NCBI GenBank assembly: GCA_963780165.1
Contig: CAWABB010000006.1
Coordinates: 124,001 to 188,000 of the forward strand
DNA: 64,000 bases
Direction of reading: 5' to 3'
Origin: CAWABB01 sp963780165
Lineage (GTDB): Bacteria > Bacteroidota > Ignavibacteria > UBA10030 > UBA6906
Under the pieces are notes generated by a model, which saw nothing but the letters and a program-made list of their open reading frames with translations, did no database searches and was not told the DNA's origin. Below, in pieces: positions 1 to 8,239 of the stretch. The position numbers and the translations under genes were made by a program. Position 1 is the stretch's first letter. The number at the start of each line of letters is the position of its first letter.

Positions 1-1555
1 CTCGCCTCGCCGAGACCAGCTCGCACCGGTTCCGGAGACTCCACGTGTTTCCCCCGTCCACAGTGCTTTGAATGCGAAGCGTCGATCGCTGATCCTCCCG
101 CATCGCCCTGAGAGCGCGCCCCTCGGGGTCTGCCATGGTGACGCCGCCGCCGGCCCTGGTGTCCCCCGCGAACATAAGGAGCGTCCAGGCCGGGGCAAGA
201 AAGAGCTCCGCTTCCGCGGAGAGATGTCTCCTGTTCGACGGGATAGGATCACTCGCCAGGGGCCTGGCGCTTGAAGAAAGAGAAGCAGCCAGCGCCACTC
301 TCGCCCAGCGGGCGGGACGAACCAGGCACTCCAGCACGCAGTTTCTCATGTTGCCTGAGGCAGAGCGGCCAGACGCTTCCGTGCCATATGGTGCTAGAAA
401 CCCGGGTCGAACCGATTGAAATCGGACGACGGTGGTCATCTGCCGCCCGGGCGTCGCCCGGGCTTCGAACGTCAGTGATGCGGACCGCGCATACGCCACC
501 TCGCCGGACAGCTCGAACCCTGATCCGGCCATGCCAAAACCGATCGAGCCGGCCGTCCATGAGCGGCATGTCGCCGCTGCGCCCGCCTCGACAACGATCG
601 GATTGGCGAGGGCTGTCCAGAGGCCCGCACATTCCATCCTGACGGAGGCCGCTCGTAGCGCCAGAATCGCACCTACGAGTCGCTCTCGATTGGTGTTAAG
701 GCGCGCGAGCTCCGAGGAAGTGCGGAAGAGCCCGGCCGTGTACGGAGAGAAGGCCCCGCTGTCATCGATTCGCCCGCTTCGTTTTACGGATGAGGCGAAG
801 ACTGTCGCCTCGACAGACCAGAGGCCAAGGTGAAACGGGAGCCGCGCCGCAAGCCCTCTGAAGAACCGGTTCTCGTCGGCGGAGGTGTGAGGTTTCAGCG
901 GACCCGCCTCAACCCCCCGACCTTGAAAGAGTCGAGCACCGACCGCGGAAAAGGAAGCACGACCGAGGAGGACACCCGAACCGGCCTGAATGCGATAGTC
1001 TCCGACAACCAGGGACATCCCGCCCGCCGCGCGTCCGAGCCGGATGAATGCGGACGTGAACGCGTGCCTTGCCGACTCGCCGGGATCTTTCTCCGCAATC
1101 CCACCCGCCTGTATCCACGGCAGCGGCTGCACCGAGAGGCGTGCAAACCAACGCTCAGGCGGGCCGGTGGCACCTGCAGGGTCCGTCGGTGTCCCGGTCA
1201 CCTGCGTGCATCGAAGGCGCATCCGAACAACGGGCCGGACATCGAAAGACTCCCGTGCGGACAGCCCTGCGGGCCCCTCATGGATTCCGGTGAGGTCGGC
1301 GACGGTCGAGCGATCGAGACCCGATGGAGGATCGGGGAGGGTCGAGAGAGCCCCGAGCAGGTCATCGTCCACCTGCAATTCCCCGGCGTCAGGTTCCATG
1401 GCTGAGTCCGGCGGAGCCGGAGGTTGTACAGTCAGAAACCCATCGGACAACAAGGAATCCTCGGGCGATAGAGAGATGTCAGATCGGGAGCCGGGCGGGG
1501 TTGTTGTCGCGCCATTGTCGACCGCTTCATGTGCCGTGCCGCACCCGATGTGCAT
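1..1555 (-). CDS. Helix-hairpin-helix outer-membrane protein, 3' end cut by window edge
   Basis: One reading frame on the minus strand stays open from about 1660 to base 1; I translated it codon by codon and met no stop. From ATG 1555 the visible part is 518 residues. It has a helix-hairpin-helix-like segment (VADLTGIHEG, about residue 85), then motifs I associate with the Bacteroidota/Ignavibacteria HHH outer-membrane family: AEKDPGE (154), GDYRIQAGSG (185), SADENRFFRG (225), GLFRTSSELAR (275). The rest alternates short strand-like stretches, as in a barrel. The start is uncertain. Residues before ATG 1555 (ACIAWLALMHIGC) look like a lipoprotein signal, but the only upstream start codons are GTG 1657 or a rare ATT at 1597. 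It follows the PorV-like gene closely or with overlap, so the two are probably co-transcribed. Molecular role unknown. Confidence 0.8.
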   Translation of the reverse strand, partial: MHIGCGTAHEAVDNGATTTPPGSRSDISLSPEDSLLSDGFLTVQPPAPPDSAMEPDAGELQVDDDLLGALSTLPDPPSGLDRSTVADLTGIHEGPAGLSARESFDVRPVVRMRLRCTQVTGTPTDPAGATGPPERWFARLSVQPLPWIQAGGIAEKDPGESARHAFTSAFIRLGRAAGGMSLVVGDYRIQAGSGVLLGRASFSAVGARLFQGRGVEAGPLKPHTSADENRFFRGLAARLPFHLGLWSVEATVFASSVKRSGRIDDSGAFSPYTAGLFRTSSELARLNTNRERLVGAILALRAASVRMECAGLWTALANPIVVEAGAAATCRSWTAGSIGFGMAGSGFELSGEVAYARSASLTFEARATPGRQMTTVVRFQSVRPGFLAPYGTEASGRSASGNMRNCVLECLVRPARWARVALAASLSSSARPLASDPIPSNRRHLSAEAELFLAPAWTLLMFAGDTRAGGGVTMADPEGRALRAMREDQRSTLRIQSTVDGGNTWSLRNRCELVSARR

Positions 1556-1581
1556 CAGGGCGAGCCATGCGATGCATGCCC

Positions 1582-2421
1582 CTACTCGAACATGAATCCG
1601 ACACTGATCGTATGCGCCGGACCGAGGACCGGGTGAAGCGTGAAGCCGTAGTCGCACAGAAGCCCCCTGTACCGGAGGCCAAGACCGCAGGTCCAGGATC
1701 GTATCGCACCCGCGATCCCGACTCTGAGGGAGAGGATGTCAGCATGCGCATACTCGATCCCGGCATTTACCGCCGGATCGTGGAGGACGTCGTGTTCCCA
1801 TTCCACGGCGATCTCCATCGAGCACGCAGGTCGGTACGAGATCCCCATCGAAATGTCGAATGGAAGCCGCTCGTGGTCCTCCCCGATGGTCGGCCGGTTG
1901 AGCCCCTGGAGCAGCGTGGCGAGAACGAGCCCCTGGAGCGGAACGGCTGCAAGGGAGACGTCGCAGGCGACCGCGGATGCCGAGCCGTATCCGGCGATCG
2001 AGAGGTGGCACCAGCGGAGCCGGGCACCAAGGAGCAATGCGCGACATGGTCGAATCCCGCCGGAGAGCGCAACCTCGGTCTCCTGGTAGAGCTCCCCTCC
2101 AAGCCGCATCCCGGAGAGCGCGACCGTCCCGGGCCCGAATGGCAGCGCAGCGGCAATTCCGGCGCGGCTGAGCTCGGAGAGGCCGAAGGGCGAGGGCTGT
2201 ATCAGGCACTCGATCGACGGCCTGTCCACAAGCACGAGCAGCGCGCTGTGAACGGAGGCTGACCACACACCCGGGGACCCGGTGACGATCGCGCTCCCCA
2301 TCCCGGCTGATCGGCCCCCTGTGACCTGCCGTTCGAATGCGGCATCCGCTGTCTGAAGTCCGCCGAGCAGCACGAGCGACAGCCAGACGGATAGTGATAC
2401 CGGGCAGAAACGCCTCATCAT
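1582..2421 (-). CDS. PorV/UPF0164-like outer-membrane barrel protein
   Basis: 279 residues. An N-terminal signal peptide (about 1-28, ending TADA) is followed by GGRSAGMGSAIVT, which resembles the conserved start of PorV/UPF0164-type barrels. The body is strand-rich and alternates hydrophobic and polar residues, and the protein ends in an aromatic-rich strand (SVGFMFE), as barrels do. It is therefore probably an outer-membrane barrel. PorV proteins serve the type IX secretion system, but this one is divergent and many paralogues have no known role. ATG 2421 and 2418 are both possible starts. The HHH outer-membrane gene follows directly, and such pairs recur in this branch of bacteria (from memory). 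Confidence 0.65.
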   Translation of the reverse strand: MMRRFCPVSLSVWLSLVLLGGLQTADAAFERQVTGGRSAGMGSAIVTGSPGVWSASVHSALLVLVDRPSIECLIQPSPFGLSELSRAGIAAALPFGPGTVALSGMRLGGELYQETEVALSGGIRPCRALLLGARLRWCHLSIAGYGSASAVACDVSLAAVPLQGLVLATLLQGLNRPTIGEDHERLPFDISMGISYRPACSMEIAVEWEHDVLHDPAVNAGIEYAHADILSLRVGIAGAIRSWTCGLGLRYRGLLCDYGFTLHPVLGPAHTISVGFMFE

Positions 2422-2464
2422 CTGCTGTATATACTCTCATCGGAGACCGTTTCCGACCGGAGGC

Positions 2465-2493
2465 TTGAACAACCAGTTGAATTCTGTTATATT
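2465..2493 (+). promoter_or_regulatory. Sigma70-like promoter for the PorD-like gene
   Basis: TTGAAC (2465-2470) and TATATT (2488-2493) are separated by 17 bp, with the gene start about 30 bp past the expected +1. This is a pattern match only. Confidence 0.55.
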
Positions 2494-2529
2494 CTGCGGC
2501 CCACCCCACCTTCACGATTCGGACGAGCA

Positions 2530-3420
2530 ATGACCCTGCGACGCTCTCTTCTTCTACTGCTCTTTCCGGTGCTTCTGTCGCACGCGCCGGCGCAGATTCT
2601 CGAGGTGACGCTGAAGATCAACACAGAGGCGATCTCAGTCAATTACCGCGAGAACATCCAGGACTTCCAGCAGGACCTCGACAACTACCTGCACAACTAC
2701 GACTACGGCGACCCGGACAACAAGGAGCACATTCCGGTCACCCTCGAAGTCTTTCTGCAGTCCGGGACCGAGGATGGGAAGTACACGGCACAGGTGTTCG
2801 TCGGCGCATCCCGGCCCGTCTTCGGCGGCAAATCCAGTACCGCGACCGTCAGGATTCTGGACGAGCTCTGGGAGTTCACGTACCAGAGGGGCCGCGCGCT
2901 GGACCACACCATGTACTCGTTCAACGACCTCACCAGTTTTCTCGATTTCTACATGTTGTTCATACTGGGGTTTGACTACGACACATACGACAAACTTGGC
3001 GGGACTCCTTACTTCACCAAGGCTGCCGACGTCGCGACGCTTGGCGAGTCAAGCGGGCAGAAGAGTTGGACACCGACAGTGGGGGGTTTCACGCGCACCC
3101 GGTTTGCCCGAGAAATGCTCAGCCCGCAGTTCGAGCCGCTTCGCCGGGCTTCCTGGAAGTACCACTTCACCGGTCTGGATTCGCTGGCATTCAACAGGCC
3201 GAGGGCCCAGCAGAACATCCTCGAAGCCCTCGAGGAGATCGGGGCCTCCCGGAAGTCGGTCGATCCCCAGAACCTCGCCATCAAGGCGTTCTTTGACACC
3301 AAGTACCTCGAGATCGCCCAGATCTTCCTCGACTACCCCGACAGGAACGTCTACGGCCGCCTGATGCGCATCGACCCGAACCACCAGAAGGCTTACGAAG
3401 AGTACGCTGCAAAGCGGTAG
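2530..3420 (+). CDS. porD: DUF4835 / PorD-like protein
   Basis: 296 residues with a clear signal peptide (MTLRRSLLLLLFPVLLSHAPAQ). After cleavage it starts with the family pattern of a short strand (ILEVTLKINTEAI), then a segment rich in Asn, Asp and Gln (FQQDLDNYLHNYDY) and a strand-rich region. Length and layout match DUF4835, whose members include PorD, a periplasmic protein linked to type IX secretion in Bacteroidota. No other core T9SS genes (porK/L/M/N, sprA) lie in the window, so a secretion role here is inference. It stands alone on the plus strand with its own promoter and a bidirectional hairpin after it. Confidence 0.75.
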   Translation: MTLRRSLLLLLFPVLLSHAPAQILEVTLKINTEAISVNYRENIQDFQQDLDNYLHNYDYGDPDNKEHIPVTLEVFLQSGTEDGKYTAQVFVGASRPVFGGKSSTATVRILDELWEFTYQRGRALDHTMYSFNDLTSFLDFYMLFILGFDYDTYDKLGGTPYFTKAADVATLGESSGQKSWTPTVGGFTRTRFAREMLSPQFEPLRRASWKYHFTGLDSLAFNRPRAQQNILEALEEIGASRKSVDPQNLAIKAFFDTKYLEIAQIFLDYPDRNVYGRLMRIDPNHQKAYEEYAAKR

Positions 3421-3436
3421 CGCCCCCCGAAAATGA

Positions 3437-3467
3437 CGATCCCGCGGCGCATCGCGTCGCGGGATCG
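3437..3467. terminator. Bidirectional terminator hairpin between convergent genes
   Basis: A 14-bp stem with a 3-nt loop (CGATCCCGCGGCGC ... GCGTCGCGGGATCG, one G-T wobble) lies between the stop codons of the PorD-like gene and the TatD fusion. There is a short T-run on the minus side only. Confidence 0.6.
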
Positions 3468-3490
3468 GATTCCATCTTCCCCCTCCCGGC

Positions 3491-4897
3491 TCAGAACAGC
3501 GGCCGACGCACAAACACCGCTCCGATCTCCTTTTCCGCCAGCTCTCTTGCGCGTTCCTGATCGACCCCTTCGGTGTCCACCACGGTCATGGATACCGACC
3601 TGATGTGCCTGACCGCCTCTCGCGCGAACTCGATCATCGCGGGGAAGTACACCTCGGGGTCCAGACGCATCAGCTCTCCGTACTGCGCGGGATCAGGAGA
3701 GTTCAGGCTCACCGAGATCGAGTCGATCAACCCCACCAGCTCCGGCACAATGTTCCGGTGGTTGATGATATTCCCGTGCCCGTCCGTATTGAGCCGGGTA
3801 CGTCCGCCCTGCCCCTTCACCCACCGGGCGACCTCTTTCATGACCTCGAGCCTGATCGTGGGTTCGCCGTATCCGCAGAACACGATCTCCCGATACGCGC
3901 GCGGGTCCCCGATGTCCGCGATCACTTCCTCCGCCGTCGGATCGCGCTCGATCTTGAGGTTGTGCCCCTTGATGACGGCCTCCCCCTTCCGGTCGCAGAA
4001 CACGCAGTCCGCGTTGCAGCGCGTCGTGAGGTTGACGTACAGCGACTCGCGGAGCTTATACGTAATCCGCGCCTGCGGCGGTGCACCGACGCCGAACACG
4101 CGATGGGCGGTATAGGATGTGGACCGGGCCACGTCCTCGACGGACAGTCCCTGAAGCTGCGCGAGCGCCTCCGCGACAATCGGCAAGCGCATCGGCTCGT
4201 TTCTGGTGCCGCGATGAGGGACCGGAGTCATATACGGACTGTCGGTCTCGAGCATGATGTGTTCGAGCGAAATCCCCCCGGCGACGCCTCTCGCGTCCGC
4301 GGCGTTCTTGAATGTCAGGATGCCCGGGAATGAGATCGCGAACCCCATCCGGACGAGCGTCCATGCCTCGTCGCGCGTTCCTGCATAGCAGTGAAACACG
4401 CCCCGGGGGCCGGGGTATCGCGACTGCGGGAATGCGAGGTGACTGCGCCATTCGGGCTGCAGACCGATTTCGTCGGTCACGACCCTGAGCGCATCGGCCA
4501 TGGATTCGCGCGTGTGGACGACAACAGGAAGGTCGCGCCTGCAGGCGATCTTGATCTGCTCCCGGAACACCCGCTCCTGCACATCCCTGGACGCGAAGTC
4601 GTAGTGGTAGTCGAGCCCGATTTCGCCAATGCCGACCACTCTTGGATGGGCGCTCAGGCGCTCGATTTCGGCGAGTGCTTCGTCCGTCCCGCCGGCCGCC
4701 TCGTGCGGGTGGATCCCCACGCACGCATACACGCCGGGATGCCGTTCGGCCAGTTCGATCGCCCTCCTGCTGTCCTCCACGGTGGTGGCCGGATTGATGA
4801 TGATCTCCACCCCGGCATCGCGGGCACGCCGAATCACGTCATCGCGATCGGCGTCGAATTCCCTGGCAGTCACATGGGCGTGGGTGTCGATCAGCAT
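3491..4897 (-). CDS. TatD-family hydrolase fused to a TatD-linked radical SAM domain
   Basis: 468 residues from ATG 4897; an upstream start would run into metG. Residues 1-262 form a TatD metal-dependent hydrolase barrel with all ligands present: Asp4/His6/His8 in LIDTHAHV, Glu92 (GEIGLD), His128, His169 and Asp219 (ETDSPY). Residues 275-468 form a radical SAM domain with CX3CX2C at Cys294/298/301 (RCNADCVFC), followed by a GYGEPT SAM-binding motif. The radical SAM part resembles the TatD-associated radical SAM family (TIGR04038-like), which is fused to or adjacent to TatD in many anaerobes. TatD proteins act in DNA and D-aminoacyl-tRNA quality control. The substrate of the radical SAM half is unknown. 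It follows metG by 7 bp. Confidence 0.85.
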   Translation of the reverse strand: MLIDTHAHVTAREFDADRDDVIRRARDAGVEIIINPATTVEDSRRAIELAERHPGVYACVGIHPHEAAGGTDEALAEIERLSAHPRVVGIGEIGLDYHYDFASRDVQERVFREQIKIACRRDLPVVVHTRESMADALRVVTDEIGLQPEWRSHLAFPQSRYPGPRGVFHCYAGTRDEAWTLVRMGFAISFPGILTFKNAADARGVAGGISLEHIMLETDSPYMTPVPHRGTRNEPMRLPIVAEALAQLQGLSVEDVARSTSYTAHRVFGVGAPPQARITYKLRESLYVNLTTRCNADCVFCDRKGEAVIKGHNLKIERDPTAEEVIADIGDPRAYREIVFCGYGEPTIRLEVMKEVARWVKGQGGRTRLNTDGHGNIINHRNIVPELVGLIDSISVSLNSPDPAQYGELMRLDPEVYFPAMIEFAREAVRHIRSVSMTVVDTEGVDQERARELAEKEIGAVFVRRPLF

Positions 4898-4904
4898 ACT
4901 ACTC

Positions 4905-7103
4905 TTACTTGATCCCGCTCCCCGGGGCGATGTCGGCCAGGGTCGTAAGCACGGTAAGCTTGCCTGTTTCATCCGACGCGGCGAGCAGCATCCCGCGGGA
5001 TTCCTGTCCCATGAGTTTGGCCGGCTTCAGATTCGCCACGACGACAATCGTCTTGCCGACGAGATCGGCAGGAGCATAGTGCTGGGCGATCCCGGCGACG
5101 ATCTGGCGCTGTTCGGTCCCGAGGTCAACCTGGAGCTTGAGCAGCTTCGAAGACTTCGGGACCGGTTCCGCGGCGATGACCTTCGCCACGCGGAGGTCCA
5201 CCTTGCGAACGTCGTCGATGGTGAGTTCGGGGAGAGTCTTCAGATCGGGCACTCCGGTCACTGCCGCCTGCTGAGGGTCGGATGTCATGCGCACGGTGAC
5301 TGTTTTGACCTCCGGAGTCCCGGGCTCAGCCCCGGCCTGCATTGTATCGGCCTTCGTTGACAAAGCCGCGCTCCCCCCCGTGTGCCCCGCCTCGGCCGGG
5401 GGCACGCCCACCTTCTTCAACTCGGCTGCGATCACATCGTCCTCTATCTTTGTAAAGAGAATTTCCGACTGGCCGAGGGCATGCCCTTCGTCCAGCGGCT
5501 GGCTGCCCGCCGCGTTCCAGTCCTGTTCGCTCACCGTACCGGCCAGGGCCAGCATCCGCCACAAACGGTCCGACGCGAAGGGGACGACCGGATGCATCAG
5601 GACCGCAAGAGCCCGGGTGGTCAGCAGGCTGATGTTGATGGTGGTTCCGCACTGCGCGGGATCGGACTTCGCGGTCTTCCACGGTTCGCTGTCGTTGAAA
5701 TACTTGTTGGCGGCGCGCGCGAGATTCATGACCTCGGCCACCGCATCCCGGAACCTGTACCGCTCAAAATACTCGGCCGCCCGGGCCGGCGTCTCCCGAA
5801 CGAGCTCGAGCATCGCTGTGTCGCGCTCCGAGAGCGGGCCGCGGGACGGCACGCGCCCTTCAAACTGCCGGTGCGCAAACGCCATTGTGCGGTTGACGAA
5901 ATTGCCGAAGATATCCGCCAGCTCGTTGTTATTGCGAGCCTGGAAGTCCCGCCACGTGAAGTCGCTGTCCCGGTACTCGGGAAGGGAGACGGCCATATAG
6001 TACCGGAGCGTATCCGGCGGGAACCGGTCGAGGAACTCCTGCACGTCGATCCCCCATCCGCGGCTCTTCGAGAACTTCTGACCCTCGAAGTTCAGGAACT
6101 CGTTCGCCGGGACGTTCTCGGGCAGGACGTACTGTTCCTGTCCCCGGTCGTTCCATGCCATCAGGATCGCCGGGAAGACGATGCAGTGGAACACCACATT
6201 GTCCTTCCCGATGAACGCGACATATTTCGTCGCGGGGTTCTGCCAGAACTCCTTCCAGCGGCCGGCGGACCCGGCTCGCTGCGCCCATTCGCGGGTCGAG
6301 GAGATATAGCCGAGGACGGCTTCGAACCAGACATAGAGAACCTTGCGGTCGTGGCCGGGAAGGGGCACCCGCACGCCCCAGTCCAGGTCGCGCGTGACGG
6401 CCCTATCCTGCAGTCCTTCCTTGAACCACCCCCGGCAGTACTGAAGGACGTTCTCCTTCCAGCCGTCGGACGCGTCTCGTTCCCGCACGTACTCCTCGAG
6501 CCGCTTCTGGAAGTCACCGAGGGGAAAATACCAGTGGGTCGTTGGCCGGAGCACGGGTTGCCGGCCGCTGATCTTGCTTCTCGGATTGATGAGCTCAGTC
6601 GGGTTCAAGTAGGAGCCGCATTTCTCACACTGATCCCCCCGCGCGTCCGGGTTGGCGCAGATGGGGCAGGTCCCCTCCACGTACCTGTCGGGCAGGAACA
6701 TGCCCGCCTGCTCGTCATAGAACTGCTGCTCCTGCTTCTCGCGGAGGATACCTCTGGCGTGAAACGCCGAGAAGAACTCCTGGGCGACCTGATGGTGCAG
6801 CGGGAGCGACGTGCGCGAGTAGTTGTCAAACGCGATTCCCAGCCGCCCGAACGCAGCGCTGTTCATCGCGTGGTAGCGGTCCACGACCTGCTGGGGCGTG
6901 ATGCCCTCTTTCTCCGCGGTCAGCGTGATCGGGACGCCGTGCTCGTCGGACCCGCAGATAAACACGATGTCCTTCCGGCGCAGTCGCTGGAAACGGACGT
7001 ACAGGTCCGCCGGCAGGTAGGCGCCCGCGATGTGGCCGAGGTGAATCGGGCCGTTGGCGTACGGCAAGGCGGCAGTAACAAGTATGCGCTCTGCGTCTCT
7101 CAT
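4905..7103 (-). CDS. metG: Methionyl-tRNA synthetase with C-terminal tRNA-binding domain
   Basis: 732 residues; charges tRNA-Met with methionine in the cytoplasm. The class I HIGH motif is present as PIHLGH (residues 19-24) and KMSKS as KFSKS (343-347). A zinc knuckle uses CPIC (146-149) and CEKC (159-162). The last 110 residues are an OB-fold tRNA-binding/dimerisation module (VDLRVAKVIAAEPVPKSSKL), joined by a 60-70 residue Ala/Thr/Gly-rich linker that looks disordered. The length fits the long MetG form. ATG 7103 overlaps the holB stop by 4 bp (ATGA), indicating translational coupling. Confidence 0.97.
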   Translation of the reverse strand: MRDAERILVTAALPYANGPIHLGHIAGAYLPADLYVRFQRLRRKDIVFICGSDEHGVPITLTAEKEGITPQQVVDRYHAMNSAAFGRLGIAFDNYSRTSLPLHHQVAQEFFSAFHARGILREKQEQQFYDEQAGMFLPDRYVEGTCPICANPDARGDQCEKCGSYLNPTELINPRSKISGRQPVLRPTTHWYFPLGDFQKRLEEYVRERDASDGWKENVLQYCRGWFKEGLQDRAVTRDLDWGVRVPLPGHDRKVLYVWFEAVLGYISSTREWAQRAGSAGRWKEFWQNPATKYVAFIGKDNVVFHCIVFPAILMAWNDRGQEQYVLPENVPANEFLNFEGQKFSKSRGWGIDVQEFLDRFPPDTLRYYMAVSLPEYRDSDFTWRDFQARNNNELADIFGNFVNRTMAFAHRQFEGRVPSRGPLSERDTAMLELVRETPARAAEYFERYRFRDAVAEVMNLARAANKYFNDSEPWKTAKSDPAQCGTTINISLLTTRALAVLMHPVVPFASDRLWRMLALAGTVSEQDWNAAGSQPLDEGHALGQSEILFTKIEDDVIAAELKKVGVPPAEAGHTGGSAALSTKADTMQAGAEPGTPEVKTVTVRMTSDPQQAAVTGVPDLKTLPELTIDDVRKVDLRVAKVIAAEPVPKSSKLLKLQVDLGTEQRQIVAGIAQHYAPADLVGKTIVVVANLKPAKLMGQESRGMLLAASDETGKLTVLTTLADIAPGSGIK

Positions 7104-8239
7104 GCGGTCGTCGCGATGGTGCGTCGAAGTTGTACGGAAAGCTGGAGCAAAATCAACTTAATGTAGACATTCCGGTCCACAAGAGAAAGCGCGCGCTCGA
7201 TATCCGCCATGGCCCGGAGAAGGTTGGCCTCCGGGAACCGGGCGGTGAACCGCCGGAGATCCTCTTCCTGGTCCACATTGATAATGCGTCCGCCGCGGGT
7301 CATCACCATCGCGTCGCGGAACCACATGAGGAGCAGCGACAGGAACCGCTCGACGGCCAGGCGGTCCCGGGCGGCGGCGAACCGTTCGACGTCCTCGATC
7401 AGCGGCAGGACGGACGCACTCAGGACGTGCCGGACGAACGAGGGGACAAAGGCGCGTTCCTGCAGCGTCTCCTCGGTGAGCAGGCCAAGCGCCGCCGTGT
7501 AGCTTCCGTTCGCCAGCCGGGCGACGAATCCCGCGGTCTCCCCGTCGAGGCTGTTGCGCTCGATCAGCGCCTCCATCAGATCCGTCTCGGTCAGCGGATC
7601 GAACCGGACGTTCTGGCAGCGGGACAGAATAGTCGGGAGCAGCGCATCGCGGTGGGACGTGGCGAGAATCAGCATGCAGTCGCCCGACGGCTCCTCGAGA
7701 GTCTTCAGGAGCGTGTTGGCGGCCTCATCCCCCATCGCATCCGCGGGGGAAATGATGTACACGCGCCGCCTGCCGTCGAACGTGCTCATCGTGGACTCGC
7801 GGCGCACATCACGGATGCTGTTGATCTTGATGATCGTCGCCCGCGGAACGCTCACGCGGTGATACGGGTTCGCCGTCTTCTCGCGCAGCTGGTCCTGCAC
7901 GGCGCGAAGGTCGGTTTCGTTCAGCCTGGCCAGCGGGTCGTCGTCGGACGATTCGTTCTTCCCCACCGGAAGCGGCACGACGAATCTGATGTCAGGATGG
8001 GTTCCGTTCGCCGAGCGTTCGCACGATGGGCAGATCCCGCAGGCGGTGGTCCCGTTCCGTTCGCAGTGGAGCACCCGCGCCAGCTCCAGAGCCATCGCGT
8101 CCTTCCCGACGCCGTCCGCTCCATAGAACAGGTACGCATGCGGCAGCCGCCCCGCCCGGATCGCAGCCAGCAGGATGCGCTTGACGCGATCCTGTCCGAT
8201 GACGCGCGGCCAGAGCCGCTCGTGTTCCTCAGAAGGCAT
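7100..8239 (-). CDS. holB: DNA polymerase III delta-prime subunit (clamp loader)
   Basis: 379 residues from ATG 8239; an in-frame TTG lies 12 bp upstream. The N-terminal AAA+ domain has a P-loop-like GADGVGKD in which Asp replaces the usual Thr/Ser, consistent with the nucleotide-binding defect of delta-prime. A zinc cluster (CGICPSC) follows, then THPD. A sensor-1-like stretch (ADAMGDEAANTLLKTLEEP) is typical of DnaX/HolB proteins. It helps load the sliding clamp. The start overlaps the end of the BamA-like gene by 11 bp and the stop overlaps metG by 4 bp, so the genes form one transcript. Confidence 0.9.
   Translation of the reverse strand: MPSEEHERLWPRVIGQDRVKRILLAAIRAGRLPHAYLFYGADGVGKDAMALELARVLHCERNGTTACGICPSCERSANGTHPDIRFVVPLPVGKNESSDDDPLARLNETDLRAVQDQLREKTANPYHRVSVPRATIIKINSIRDVRRESTMSTFDGRRRVYIISPADAMGDEAANTLLKTLEEPSGDCMLILATSHRDALLPTILSRCQNVRFDPLTETDLMEALIERNSLDGETAGFVARLANGSYTAALGLLTEETLQERAFVPSFVRHVLSASVLPLIEDVERFAAARDRLAVERFLSLLLMWFRDAMVMTRGGRIINVDQEEDLRRFTARFPEANLLRAMADIERALSLVDRNVYIKLILLQLSVQLRRTIATTA

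Noticed and set aside
68..1405. Several short plus-strand frames in the first 1.4 kb
   Set aside because: The minus-strand HHH gene is open throughout and shows family motifs; the plus frames do not.
5382..7166. A 594-codon open frame on plus antisense to metG
   Set aside because: metG has all catalytic motifs in its own frame.
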